This document shows, one piece after another, positions 1-12,149 of a DNA stretch of 64,000 bases; the first letter of the stretch is position 1; every line of letters starts with the position of its first letter. This stretch comes from Megalopta genalis (lineage: Eukaryota; Arthropoda; Insecta; Hymenoptera; Halictidae). A program made the translations under genes and the position numbers. Under the pieces are notes generated by a model. The model did no database searches. It was not told where the DNA came from and saw only the letters and a program-made list of their open reading frames with translations. The DNA is taken from the NCBI RefSeq assembly GCF_051020955.1, contig NC_135015.1, positions 6,087,616 through 6,151,615 on the forward strand. The letters are read 5' to 3'.

Positions 1-2517
1 GCCGGAGTTTTGGTTGTTACGGGAACCGTAGCGTTGCGCATAGACAACAACATTAACGACGACGACAACAATAATAACAACAACGACAATATATACCGAA
101 TCGATAGAAACGACAACGACAACAACAACAACAACAAAGAAAAGTGCAAAAAGACGACAACGAAAACGTGATGCTCCGCAGAGAAAGATGGCGTGCATCG
201 CCCGTGAAATTGACGGACGTCGGAAACAAAACCGCGGCCGATCGAGCACGGAAGCGACACGGCGGAAAAAGTGCAAAAATGGACGATGGCAATAGCTAGA
301 AAGAAGGGACAGACGGAAAAGAAAGTAAAAATGTTTCTCGGCTGCGCAAAAATGTTTTGTCGCGATGAATATTCTCTTTACGTTTTGTTGGGAACTGTCC
401 AGCCGGAGGAGGAATCAAAGAGGCACCCGTAAAATTCCGAAAGTGTAACTCAATGGGATTCCGAGTTGGCAAAGCTATCGATGTGACGTAAATGTTAATC
501 GAGCGGCAACCCGATCGTAAACTCGAGCGGGGACGAGCTTTATACGCTCCTCGAAACTGTAAGAGACTATTAATGTTAATGTCGTACGTAAAACGTCTGG
601 TTTACGTGAAATCGATTTGTTGCATCTGAGAAAGTACACGTGCATTATTACGATTATCATTATCGTTACTATTGTTCTTACGATTATACGCGGCACAGCT
701 ACACTAATTATTATTATTACTATTATATCTCTCAAACATACACACAAACACATACACATACGCGAGCGCGTACACGGAATAGCTAATTAATGTCAGCTAT
801 ACAGAAGATCACATATACGCGTTGCAACGTTCGTATTACAAATATTTATACAAATAAATGAATCTATATATATACACATATACATATAAATATTATATAT
901 ATACACACACATATTATCCGAATCTATTTACGTATTATATATACATATAATATATAAATCAATCTATATGACAGTATTTGAATAAACACGAGATAATGTT
1001 CGAAGCACATGCGAAGTTTTCATTGTCGAATTTACAAAAGAGAGTTATGAAAAACGAGATTGTTGCAAATGAAACAGAAAACGAACGAAAAAGACAAAGA
1101 ACACGAAAAAAAAAGAAAGAAAAGCGATGTCACGTGAAAGATAGAGTTGTTGCGTGCTTGACGTAATCAAAACCAGCCCGGTAGAAAGACATTAGGTACG
1201 GAATCACTAATACTATTAATATGTATCAGTGTATCTTAATGGCTAGAATAAATGCTCTTATACTTTTTCCATCTGCGTATATTGTGAGAGCAGCGTCGAT
1301 ATGGACACTAGAATAGTGAATCAGTAGTGTAGTATTGTGGTCGGTGTTTTTTTTCAATATTGTATCGTCGATCTAAATGTGGTAGTGGCGCCGGTTATGT
1401 GTCCAGTGCCCTCACGAATTTAGTATTATCGTAACGATTTAATTAAAATAATGTTCGTTTTTTCTATCGAAATGAACTATGATCGAATGTTTCAATGGAA
1501 ACAGAAATGGTACTTGCTTGTTATGGCAGGACACATCGCCGGCCCTTAGTCGATATCTAATAAGCTACATAGTCAGCCTAGCAAATATTACTTAACGGTA
1601 AATGATTAACCAATACCTTGAAGGCTACAATAACCATAGATCATAGGAGGGTTTATTTTGTCGTAGATTGGAAACACCTCGGCCGCGCGTAGTTACTAGT
1701 ACCTTGTCACAGAATTTAGTCGATGCGCTACATAGTCGATGCGATATACATCTATAAATAGTCAGAATCTTAGTTGTGTGGTCTTTTCAATTAGTATCAA
1801 ATTATGAAATTTCATGGATGCCTTTCTTTCTCTCTCTTTCTCTATCTCTCTCTCTCTCTCTTCTCTCTATTCTTCTACTCGCCTCTTTCTCTTTCTCTCT
1901 CTTTCTCTTTATCTGAATCTTTCTCTGTCTACTTTCTAACTTTCTCTTTCTTTCTATTCTTCATTTCCGTCTCTCTATTTTTCTCTGTCTAACCTAGAAA
2001 GCTTTTAATCCTGTTTCTTGATTTCACAATTTTTGGTTCTGTTCTGTTATTCTCTTTGTTTACCCTTCTTTCATTGTTTGAACCTAGTCATCCGTTACAC
2101 ACGAACCGTCTGTTCCGACGAATTTCTGCAACGCTTTGCTTCATATTTAACTTGTCTCCATGTACATATCTTAATTGTCTACGCATATACCTTGGCCTGC
2201 ACGAAGAAAAATATTGCGACGCTCTCGGTAAACGGAATCAAATCGCTCCTCTCTCTCCCCCGAGAATCGTGCTAGCTGTTAATTACGATTCGCTCGTTGA
2301 AACATAAATCGTTCAATACTTTTCATCGTGCTTAGTTGCAGAAATTGTTTTACTGAGACTCAAAGGATCGTTGCACTAACCAATTAAAACTAAAAAAAAA
2401 AAAAAATAATATAACGGAGGGAAAAGAATGATACAGAAAAAAAAAAGAAAATAGAAATTTTTAATGCTTTAATCGATCTGAATCTTCGGTATTAATGTGA
2501 TCTGTTTTTCCTTATAG
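1..2517. other. Non-coding DNA upstream of the Musashi-gene exons, UTR-like in texture
   Basis: No convincing coding exon is visible. Positions 50-170 are rich in AAC and GAC trinucleotides. Positions 640-960 are TA- and CA-rich, with AATAAA hexamers near 854 and 979 and another near 1247. Positions 1200-1800 are unusually rich in TAG and contain a repeated TAGTCGATGCG motif. This texture resembles the 3'UTR of a shorter isoform, or intron of the Musashi gene whose RRM exons would lie to the left. I cannot decide between these. Short open frames on both strands have simple-repeat translations and no recognisable domain. Confidence 0.4.
1811..1990 (+). repeat. Pyrimidine (CT/CTTT)n low-complexity tract
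   Basis: About 180 bases of nearly pure C/T on the + strand, mostly CTTT and CTCT units, with few interruptions. Together with the tract near 9.3 kb it is one of only two clear TC-oriented tracts on this strand; the other long tracts are GA-oriented. Confidence 0.9.
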
Positions 2518-2550
2518 ATTTTATGTGGTCCCTGGGAGCATTACCTGATA
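2518..2550 (+). CDS. Candidate 33-nt microexon of the Musashi/Rbp6 gene
   Basis: A 33-nt stretch is bounded by a strong acceptor (TTTTTCCTTATAG, ending at 2517) and a near-consensus donor (GTGAGT from 2551). Its length is a multiple of three. Entered with one carried base, the phase exon A requires, it is open and encodes FMWSLGALPD plus split codons at each side, then joins FPAAY of exon A. One of the other two phases contains a stop. Inclusion would add 11 residues just ahead of the Ala/Tyr-rich tail. Two UGCAUG motifs (2748-2753 and 3002-3007) lie downstream, where Rbfox proteins commonly promote exon inclusion. I do not recognise the peptide from known Musashi proteins, so this could be a chance pairing of splice signals. 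Confidence 0.35.
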
Positions 2551-4342
2551 GTGAGTATGAAATATTCACGAACATGTACAACCAAACGACTTCAATGTAC
2601 AGTGACATGCCCGCCGTTTTATAACAACGTCCAATCACGTTTGACGTAAGACCATCGATGTAATATTCACGGGCCGATCAATCATAAGGGAACCGGAAAT
2701 TCTGTACAATTTGTTACACGCACGCTTAGTTCGAGCCAACGGATTCATGCATGATTTACGTGCATACATTATATACACACATGCCCACACACACCCAAAA
2801 ACACACACAAACACAGACATACCCACGTACATACATGCACGCAAATGAATACAAACATACAAACACATACGAATCGTCGTTCCATCGGAGAAGCATATAA
2901 ACTTTTGCCTCCGCGCGGGATTCATTCATTCATTAACGTAATTAGTCGATGTGCGGCTCGTAACGAGCTCTTTTGACATTACGTAAGAGGAATACGTCGA
3001 TTGCATGAAAAATATAAATTGGTTCGAGATTGAATTAAAATAATGGGAAATGAAAACCGGATCACTACGAAGCGTGCGCGTTATTTTGGACATTCCACAC
3101 TTTATCGCGAAACTTGATTGAAAGTCTTTTATACGGTCGGTATTGTTTCTGAAAAATTTTGCAGTTCCACGTTTCAACAATATATCTGAATTGATGGTAT
3201 TTTCGTTGATGATTAGCAGTATTGATTTCCACTGATTAAACAATTCCCCTTGTCCCTAAACTCTTCAAGAACAAGTCTTAGTCTTTGACTATATTTCATG
3301 GTACATTGTGAATGTAATTTAAATGAAATGTGTCGATACCCTCGAAGAGTTTAATCATGACAATTAATTACACACAAGCTACACATTAACACATTCTCCC
3401 TCCGCAGTTTCAAGTATTACCAAAAGAATGTATGAAATGTTATGTTTCACAATTTTTGGTACCGAAAGGAGCAATTGTTTTTTAATGAACGAGCCAAGTA
3501 TATTTCGAACTTTGCAGATGCATCTGAATGAAGTTCAATAATTTTTTTAAAATAATTTTAAGAGAATTTAGTACATTATACTAAATCAAGCTAACGCTTT
3601 GGTACGTGAATGTGATTATAGCTGCAGTTGAACAATTTATTAAGCTGATGTATACCTTTCTATTTCTTTTTCTTTTTATACTATTCTGATGTTATTAGAG
3701 ACTTTCACAAATGCAAAAATAAAAGAACGTAACTATTTAGTATCAAGTACTATGACTTTATGTCAAATGTTGTTAATAACGTATTAATGATTCGCATTAT
3801 TTTTTGTGTTGCGTACATACGGACATTCCCTTTCGAATTCTTTTATTTTGACAATGAGAAATTAAATTGGATTTCTGACTTTCTCTGACAGCTTTCAGAG
3901 TAATATTGTCCATTCTCTAAAATTTTCAAAATCAATTTAAACAAATTTCTGAGATAAAGCATGGGTTGAAGGTGTTTTACCCAGTCTAAAAATGGTTCAC
4001 ACATACTCGAGTGCTTAAAGCATTATAAAGAATCGTGTTCCATAAAAATGATTCACGTAGCTTTTACTGCCACAGCAAAGAAAATTATCCAAGTTAAAAA
4101 TTCAACTAGTTCCTGAAATCTAGCTATGAATGATGTGAAAAAGATGTCATTCGGCTATCAAGTTCGGTATCTGAAATTGCGAAGCGTGCAAAATAATTAA
4201 GCTACAACAGTGAGCCTTGGTAAATGAATCTTGCGGAGCTGAGAAATCGATTGCCAGACGTAACACCATGGCAATCGAGCTTCACCTTTATCTTGTCAAC
4301 TGAAGAGCCAGATTTAACCGGTTGTTCCCGATCTGTTCGCAG
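2551..4342 (+). other. Intron upstream of exon A
   Basis: Mostly AT-rich DNA with no supportable exon. It holds a CA/TA-rich microsatellite at about 2768-2850 and two UGCAUG hexamers at 2748-2753 and 3002-3007. The last 60 bases form a plausible acceptor region for exon A: a short pyrimidine run (TTGTTCCCGATCTGTTCGCAG) with an adenosine-containing branch-site candidate around 4313-4320. Confidence 0.5.
2768..2860 (+). repeat. CA/TA-rich microsatellite
   Basis: Imperfect CA dinucleotide repeat interrupted by CCCA, AAAA and TACATA units. Confidence 0.8.
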
Positions 4343-4596
4343 GTTTCCCAGCGGCGTACGCGGCATACGCGGCAGGCCGTAGCTATTCTGGGTATCCTAG
4401 CTTTGGGCTGCCCTACCCGACAGGTAACCACCTTAGCCTTAACCACCTTAACCACCATAACGCGGGCCATATCGCGCCCCTGAACCTGAACTTGAACCTC
4501 ATACAGGCGCAGCCTGCCCCCCATCATAACCCCCCAACACCGACACCGCTCTTTTACCATCCCAACTTGGACCTCTACAACGCCATGCCTCTGTGA
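4343..4596 (+). CDS. Rbp6: Musashi-family RNA-binding protein, C-terminal exon A with alternative read-through end
   Basis: This exon belongs to a Musashi-type RNA-binding protein, a translational regulator that binds UAG-containing mRNA through two RRMs (not in this window). The exon follows CGCAG at 4342 and starts with the last two bases of a split Gly codon. It then reads FPAAYAAYAAGRSYSGYP followed by SFGLPYPT. This matches the FPGFPAAAYG-type region of the disordered Musashi tail after the RRMs. A donor (CAG|GTAACC) at 4423/4424 lets the first 81 nt splice to exon B. If it is ignored, the frame stays open for 57 more codons, rich in His, Asn, Leu and Pro, and ends AMPL at TGA 4594-4596. 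Codons in this extension are mostly C-ending, which suggests real coding sequence rather than intron. Two AATAAA signals follow. The family call is firm. The choice of Rbp6 over the paralogue msi rests on resemblance to MSI1/MSI2 and is less certain. Confidence 0.85.
4424..4429 (+). other. Rbp6: Splice donor of exon A inside the read-through coding sequence
   Basis: CAG|GTAACC is a moderate 5' splice site. Cutting here leaves one carried base (G), which completes a GTG Val codon at the start of exon B, so phase is kept over a 47.6-kb intron. The competing outcome is read-through to the stop at 4594. Confidence 0.75.
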
Positions 4597-4850
4597 ACTA
4601 ACTATAACTATAGAAACTAATTAACCAAACCAACAAAAATACAAAAATAATTCAAAACGAAAGAACTCGATGCGAGCTATGCGCACACTCTAACCCATCG
4701 CTACACCACTAACTGTGCTCCCGCTGTCGCCTAACGACGACCAACGACAACAACTAAAAATAAAAAAAAATAAAAAACGAGGAAAGAATACGTCTCGATC
4801 GATCCTCGCGATCGACCGTGCGTGGGTGTCGGCCGAACGAATGTCTCGAG
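4597..4850 (+). other. Rbp6: Probable 3'UTR and polyadenylation region of the short Musashi isoform
   Basis: The stop at 4594-4596 is followed by an A-rich, intron-like or UTR-like stretch. AATAAA occurs at 4759-4764 and again at 4769-4774. A GU-rich segment (GTGCGTGGGTGTCGG, about 4818-4832) lies some 45-60 bases downstream, where a cleavage-stimulating element is expected. A transcript ending near 4800 would encode the short tail. Confidence 0.55.
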
Positions 4851-7800
4851 GCCTGTGGCGTATCGGGTGTGCACGTTATCTGCTCTAATGACGATGACGA
4901 TGGAGAGAACGAGTTCTCTCTCGTGTGTATACGGGATTCTTCGCGGAGCTATTGTTTCGAGGACCGGGTCGCCGGAATTAAGCCGTGCCGCCTGGAAAAC
5001 GAGGGCTCCGAAAACTTTTCGAAAGAGAAGCATCTTATCCTTCGTAAACCGCCACGTATGCGCGACTGAGAGTGTGTATGCGCGTGTGTATGTTGTCGAG
5101 TGTATTCGTGTGTCTGTCAGAGTATCGTAAACGATATCGGGAGAGACCGTGCTATCGATTCGGCCGCGTCTAGAAATGCTTTCCGATCGCAGGAGAGCAG
5201 AAGAGTCGTATTATCGGAGATCTGTTTTGCTCGCCGCCGGAGTTAGTGCGACTCTTAGGGTACTCGGGGAAGTAAGTCGTTAGTCGGTTCGTCGCAGGAC
5301 AATGGCTCTGTGTCCTGCGTTTCATGGGTTCCACTCTGTACATTATTGGACCGAGCCCCTGTTTCCGCAACGAACGACACGACGCGACACTTCCGCGAAG
5401 AAAGATACCGGTCGCCGTCGCGATGTGGCAACCAGCTCGATACGAGGACGAGCATTGTATAAAGTCGCTAGAAATTATATCGCGTCGATGTAAACTCGTC
5501 GGTCGAAGGTTTAAGGTAGAGTTTGAGGACTCGCGGGGACTCATCTCGGGCTGACTTGCTACCCCGTTCCGTGCCTCGATCGATCGCGACTGTCGAGTGC
5601 ATCGAATTTCGCGGATTCACGCACAAAACGCTGCTTTCACGAATTCTTCTCTTTTTATTTCGGTCCGTATCAATGGACGCGAGGATTGTACGGTTCTGAA
5701 TGGGGCCTCGTTCGATAACTGATATTTTTCTATGGAATGATGTTCTGCGCGCAAGGTCTTGGGTTGCGGAGATTGGAGAGGCTGTCTAGATAATTTCCTG
5801 GGATCGATGCGTTTGGTACTTTCGCGGTAATGTGGGTTGAGAAAGTATTGGATTGCTGCATCGGTATTGTCGCATGTGTTCGACATTTTTGCGTCGCTTC
5901 GCCTTATGTGACGGGCTTGCTATTCATTTACCAAACGTGTTTCGAGTTTTCTAATTTCCTTGAAAGTTTGCTCTACTTTTAAGTCGGGAACTATAAAGTA
6001 TCGAATCGAGGGGATCAAACATTTACGACATGCTAATTCGGTTCGCCTTGCTTTGCATGAAAGAACGTGTCGAAAGTGATTGTTTCTTTGTATTTTTCAA
6101 TTTGGACAGTTTTTATCTGAAACGAACGGAAACTTTTAAGCAAATTAAAACAATCGAGTCGCGTTTGGGAGAGATAAAGTGACACTGGAAAATAATGCGG
6201 GACTGAAACGTAACAAAATTGTATGCAGTAACCCAATCTAGCACAGTAAATACAATCCAGATTTTTAAGCACTTTATTATTATCTGCTGAAATAATATGC
6301 TGTGTCAAAAGCGAAAATCTTGTAATCCAAAATATATAGTGACGCTTTTAAATGGTCATTTATTGTACAAATTAGTAGTGTGCCAATATTCTTTTGTTGA
6401 CAGCATGGTTTACGATTTTAGTGCAATCTCTTTTCACGGTAACCCATCAGTGTTTCTGAACTAGCAGATCGTTTACGTTTATGGTACAATATTTAAAAAT
6501 CCAGCTTGTACCAATATGCTATATTTTACTTAGCTTATCAAAATCTGAGTTTGTCAATATTTATTCCATCCACCGTATGTTAACATAACGATCTGCCAAT
6601 AAAGTTGTTGACAACATTCTGCTTGCCTGTAAATTCGAACCACACACGAATCTACTAAATAGCAACATATTAATTTCCTTTGAATAGAAATTACCATTTC
6701 CCTGATATTGGCGTTTAACCATTGGGCATTAATTATGAAAGACGCCGTAGTTCTAATCACAATTGCAACAAAATGAATCATAGAGCAATGGGTTATGCGT
6801 CCGTGCGACTATTTTGTTCCATTAGTTTCCAGTGGGTGAAAACAATTCTCGCGTATACATATATTGTTTCATATTGAACAATGCAGGAAAAGTTGTTAAA
6901 CGTTTCAACGAAGTTTGACGAGCTGTGGAGAATCACGCGGTATTATTTCGATTAATATGCTCACCGTCCCGTTGAATTTTTCCGGAGTCTGATAAGGTTG
7001 CTAACGTAAATACACAGGGGCGGCCACGCCGCGCCGGTGCAAAAATGTTGAAAAACTCAATTTACCGAACTAGGACAAGATAATGAGGGGTTGATGTATG
7101 GGAAAAGTTACGTCGTTAAACCGACCCTGGGATTCTTACTTCCGCGCTCAATACCAGATTGCGTGCCTTCAACTATCAATAACAAACAAGCGGTCGACTG
7201 TTGCAGGAATTTTTCTTTCCGAGGCACCAAGGCTTTGCGATGCGAAACGCTATAAAATTGTTGCCGATCGATTAATCGATACCAATTACCTTTTTCTCTT
7301 TCGTTTCCCCTATCTCTTGCTCTCTTGCTCTCCGCAAACTCGTACCTATGTATGATATTCTCGATCGGTTGAATTAACCGAACGGAAGATCTCCGTGCTA
7401 GCAACCAATAAAATAGAAATCAGTTTCGCTTGATCGAGGACAGGGGAAAAAAGGCTTGACGATAAATTCGGAAGAAATATTAACTGCCTTACGACACGTG
7501 GCTGCCGTTGTTATATGGATCGTCGGTTCCGCTCCACGAACGCTGAATTGAAGCCAGTCGTTGAATTTTCTCCGAGAGTTATATACATATATATATATAT
7601 AGAGAGATATATTTAAATCGGCAGTCCATTAAATCGATCGTAATTTAGGATTAATTGCGCGGTCGCGGAACGGGGTAAAATGTCATTGTTAATATCGGGC
7701 GGGGGTAACGAGAGCGTATCGATTGCGAACGATATACAAGGGAACCGCGGCGCGGTTGACCCTGCACGCATACGGTATACACACATGTACCCGTAGAGCA

Positions 7801-9000
7801 ATTAATAGGAAACGTTTCGAAAATGAACGCATCCATGGCTCGGTATCGGCTGATCCAAATCGAACCGGTTGATTGGAGGTAGTTGCGGGCAAACTTTTCG
7901 GGGTCAAGCACCCTTCATGTTGGATTCGAACTCCAAATGAAAATCCGCGGTCCATCATGGACGAAGAAGGCCGAAATAGAGACTCGGTAGGACATCTCTG
8001 CGCACGGCTATCCGACGGAAATTCATCCGATTGCTACTACGCGCTTGCCGTTCGCTCGAACCGGCTCGCGAGATCGATCATAAGTCCCCAACATTTATAT
8101 CATAATTATCTTCGCCGATTCGCCGGATTTCGTCCACTGTGTTTCGTGTATTTTATTCGTCTCGCTGTTAGCTACTCTGAAAGCTTTTTCTGAAATGGTA
8201 ACGCAATCCAGGAAAGAATGAGGTGATATTCTTCATATAAAACCTTATTTCTGATGAAATCATTGAAGGTATTGTTTTGTTTATAAGTATAAAGACAGTT
8301 GCAGAATTTATTGAATTCCTCTAAGTGCCTCAACTACAGTTGTGTAACAATCTTAGTTTTACGGAAGATGTGAAATCAGTTTTATTCAATTGTGTGCGTA
8401 GTCAAGTATTTATTGTTACTACTCAGCAATGACTGCATAAAATCTTTCCTTCATAAAACAACTTACACCAATTAAAGAGGTTAACTAATGGAAAGATTCA
8501 TTAATCTGGTTATATATAAGATGTTATACGAATTGGAGCAAAATTGTTTGACGTGTAAAAAGAGATACCGAAACATAATATTCTAAATTATCAACTGATT
8601 TTTTCCTGTTGATTCAAGTCTTTTAACACTGAACCTGCCGAACATTAAAAGTAACTGTCAAGATGGAACTTATTTTGTGTAATATTTGTAAAGATGATCA
8701 TTCAATAATTTTCCATGAAAAGATCATTTCAATATTTAAAGTCATCTTTCATATTGCATTGAATTAATATAAAATTAATATTCTATATTCCTTTGTGCCA
8801 TCTTTCATAACATTTATTATTATAACGTATATAATCTTCTACATAATATCATCGTCATACTGACAAGAAGAATCGCACAGCTTCTTGTACAACCGTATGT
8901 ACAAAATCAATGATTACATAGGTAGGTTTAGTATCAAGATCGATTTACCAGTTGAAAAGCGCTTTCTACAATTCAACTTACTTTTTCCGTTTTAGATTTT
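4851..9000. other. Intronic segment without a supported gene
   Basis: Positions 4800-5600 are CpG-rich with UTR-like GU stretches. Positions 5900-7000 are AT-rich. Positions 7581-7612 contain a short TA/GA microsatellite and 7600-8180 are CpG-dense. Positions 8200-9000 are AT-rich. I see nothing coding here. Confidence 0.6.
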
Positions 9001-9305
9001 CGTTTGGAAATCGTAAAGTAGAATCGACAGAGCGGCGCTGCGTCGAAACGGTCGTTCCCAGAAGAACCTCTCGCGTGTAAATAGATAGCCACGGTGTACA
9101 CTGATCGCGTCCCATGTGCCGGACTTCAGCGGACGCAACACTAATTCCAGCGAAGCTTCTTTCGATCCCGTAACTTCACCCTTGCCCTCTGTCTGCCGCT
9201 CAGCTATTGCTCTTACACGTCTTACTAGCCCATTTGTTCCCTTCTCTTTCGTCCATTTCTGGCCATTTGTCTGCCTTGCTCGTCTGTCTTCGCAGACTGT
9301 CTGCC

Positions 9306-9376
9306 TCTCTTCCGCTCACTCACTCACTCTCACTATATCTATCTGCTCTCTCACTTTCTCTCTCTCTTTCTCTGTG

Positions 9377-9407
<31 letters not shown>

Positions 9408-9420
9408 CTTCTCTTCCCTC
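9306..9420 (+). repeat. (CT)n microsatellite and pyrimidine tract
   Basis: CACT/CTCT-rich tract with an almost pure CT run at about 9376-9403. Confidence 0.9.
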
Positions 9421-10029
9421 TTTGTTTTCCGCGCAAAACACCTCGAGAACAAATTTCGAGGGAAAAGTTTGAACTTTTTCGTCTTACCCGCACTTCCGCT
9501 GTAACCACCCCCTTCTGTTAAAACTAGCGAACGCCACTCTCTTCTCTGTGTTCAGCATGGCACGAAGATAGCGAGAACAGTAACACATAACGCCAATAGT
9601 AGCGGACAAACTGCGACAGGTGTCCCATGCACGCCGACAGGACGTAAATTAGCCGACAGGGAGGAAAAGACCTGGGCACACCACGTCGCCGTCGTCGTCG
9701 TCGTTGTCGTATGCCGGTGTGTTGCGGCTAGCAACTTTCTATCGTTTCTTTCGTCTCCTCTCGATCGCTGCCGGCGCATCGACCCTTAGAACAATTCGCG
9801 TGAAACACGGGCAGGAAGTGAACTCATAAATAATGCATAATGTTTTTCGGACGTTGGAACTCATCCCCTCCGGAACGAACCACGTCGTCCTTCCCGTATC
9901 CCTTTTTTCCTGCCCCGAAAACGAACCGATCGTTCCGCTTTTCTCCAGAGACGTCGTGTCGATGCTTCCCTGAATCGTTTCCAATTTCCCTAGCCACCCG
10001 CTATTTAACGCATTTGAATAACTTTTGTC

Positions 10030-10070
10030 GAGAGAAAGAGCGAGAGAGAGAGAGAGAGAGAAGGAGAGAG
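10030..10070 (+). repeat. (GA)n microsatellite
   Basis: GA dinucleotides with few interruptions. A TC/CTTT-rich segment follows at 10090-10190 on the same strand, so the two could pair as an imperfect hairpin if transcribed. Confidence 0.9.
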
Positions 10071-11679
10071 GCCGAAAGACGCCTTCGCCCTTTTCGCCTC
10101 TCTCTCTATCTCTCTTTCTCTGTGCTTCCGTTTCCCAAGGTCCTCCCCCGTCGCGTAATCTGTTTCTCTCTTTTTCTATTTCTCTCTGTTTACTTGCGTA
10201 TGGTTCACGAGGCATGGCGGTAGAAGGAAAAAGAGACCATCGGCCACGATGATTGATCACCGTAAACGAAAACCCTCCCGCCTTAAAGCCGTCCGTACAT
10301 TCCCAATGTCCGAAAAACATTCGTTGGTTAAGCCACCCTCCGCCGCGAATACGAAAGAGGGTTGGCTCTCGGGCCCGGCGACCGAGCGCGAACGAATTTC
10401 CTCGAATGGAGGAGGATATATCCTCTGGAGATCGAACCGATCGGATTTACATTCGGCTGGAATTCTCTTTAGACTCCCCCGACGGTGCAGGAACTGGATT
10501 CGTTCCGGTCTCGGGGAAATCGAAAATATATTTTTCCGGTGGCGTTAGTGATTTTGCGTGAAATTGCTCCCCGCGCGAGAACCCTGTGTTTATTCGTCGG
10601 CCACGCTCCGCGTGACTCCGAGCGGCTCGGCTACGCTCGCAGCGACAGCTCGCTGGAAAATTGCTGAAACGCGCCGGAGAAATCTCTTTAAGGCTCGATA
10701 TCGCTTCGGCGCGTTTTCGGTAGGCTGCGGGTATTTGAGTAAACTCGAGTATTCTCGGAACAATCTTAGACAGCTCCTATAAAGAGCCCTGTAAAGATTC
10801 TTTATTAGGTAAAGAAAAACGCGAAGTCTGTGTTCGAGCTTGTTAAAAACTTCATGCACGGTCGAAGTTCGCTTCTTCGATTAGAAAAAGAAAACTGGAG
10901 CTATAATGATAATGCATTTCTGACATTTTTACAGTTCTGCGTTTCATCTATTCATGGTTTTGTGTAAGTGCATGAAATCCGCAGTCTACTTACTTGTTAG
11001 CTTCTCATGCTTAACGAATCATTCAGTGTTTTCAAGAGTTGTACTCGATCTACGCTTTCAAACTTGAAATACTTCTCTGATTGAACACATGTTCGTGCTT
11101 TACTGTCGTCTGTTTAGATTCTAAAGAGATTATTCGGTGACAGTAGTTCATACAGAGCAGACAAATCACTTGTAGAAAGAACATCAGAAAAAAATTGATT
11201 TCTAGAATGACCGTGCTTGTCAGTCACCATTTAACATTTTCCAATGTCTCTCAAGATCGTTACCTATTTATCCGAGAAGTACAGTATTTCAATGAACCGA
11301 TTACTGATTTAAAACGGCAATGCAATTCGGCAAAAGGTCGCCGAATTCCCGAATCCAATCGAAAGACCGCCAAGACTAGTCATCGCAAATCCTCGAAGAC
11401 CATCGAAACTCCGCGAAACTCACGGCAACGGGTCGACAATTACGCGGGGACCGTAGCGTTCCCATGATTCATGGGACCAACTCTGTGCGATAGTAATCAA
11501 TTGCCGGCGTAGAAGCACATGGGGCACCTTGCTCGCAGTTTCTCCGTTACGACACGCCAGTCGTGCGACAGCCGCAAGTTTTGCCGGGCTGGCGCAGCGC
11601 GTGACAATTGTCTGAAGGCAACATCCGACAACTCTGATCGACGAGGACTGTGATCGCCTAACAACGTATAAAGAGGGTA

Positions 11680-11688
11680 GCAGAGAGC

Positions 11689-11721
<33 letters not shown>
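11680..11721 (+). repeat. (GA)n microsatellite
   Basis: Nearly uninterrupted GA repeat inside a CpG-rich block. Confidence 0.9.
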
Positions 11722-12149
11722 AACCTTTGTCCGATAGAAGAAACGACACTGCAATCCAGTGAAATTCGGGTCCCTACTTAGCGGGTTGGTGGTAGTTTCA
11801 GGTGCCTTGGGCCTACCTCACCTGACAGCCGGCAACACGGGGCTGCACGGCTTCTCCGCAGAGTACAGAATCATTCCCGAACAATGAACCCCGGAAACGC
11901 AGAAAGATCCCGAAACGAAAATCGAAAGCTTTTAACGAGAGAGCGGTGCGAAAGATCGCCGCGGCATTAGGAGGGAAAAACCCGTGATTATTTTCGGAAA
12001 TCGAGAGGAAGAAAACAAAAGCGGACACCGTCTTCAAACGGCGCACTCGAATCTTCTCGCAGTACCCTAGAACATCGTGCGATTCGCGACGATTACGTTC
12101 GTAGATCGCGCCAGGAGACTCGTTAGAGGATCCAGGCTTCTTCGAGAGC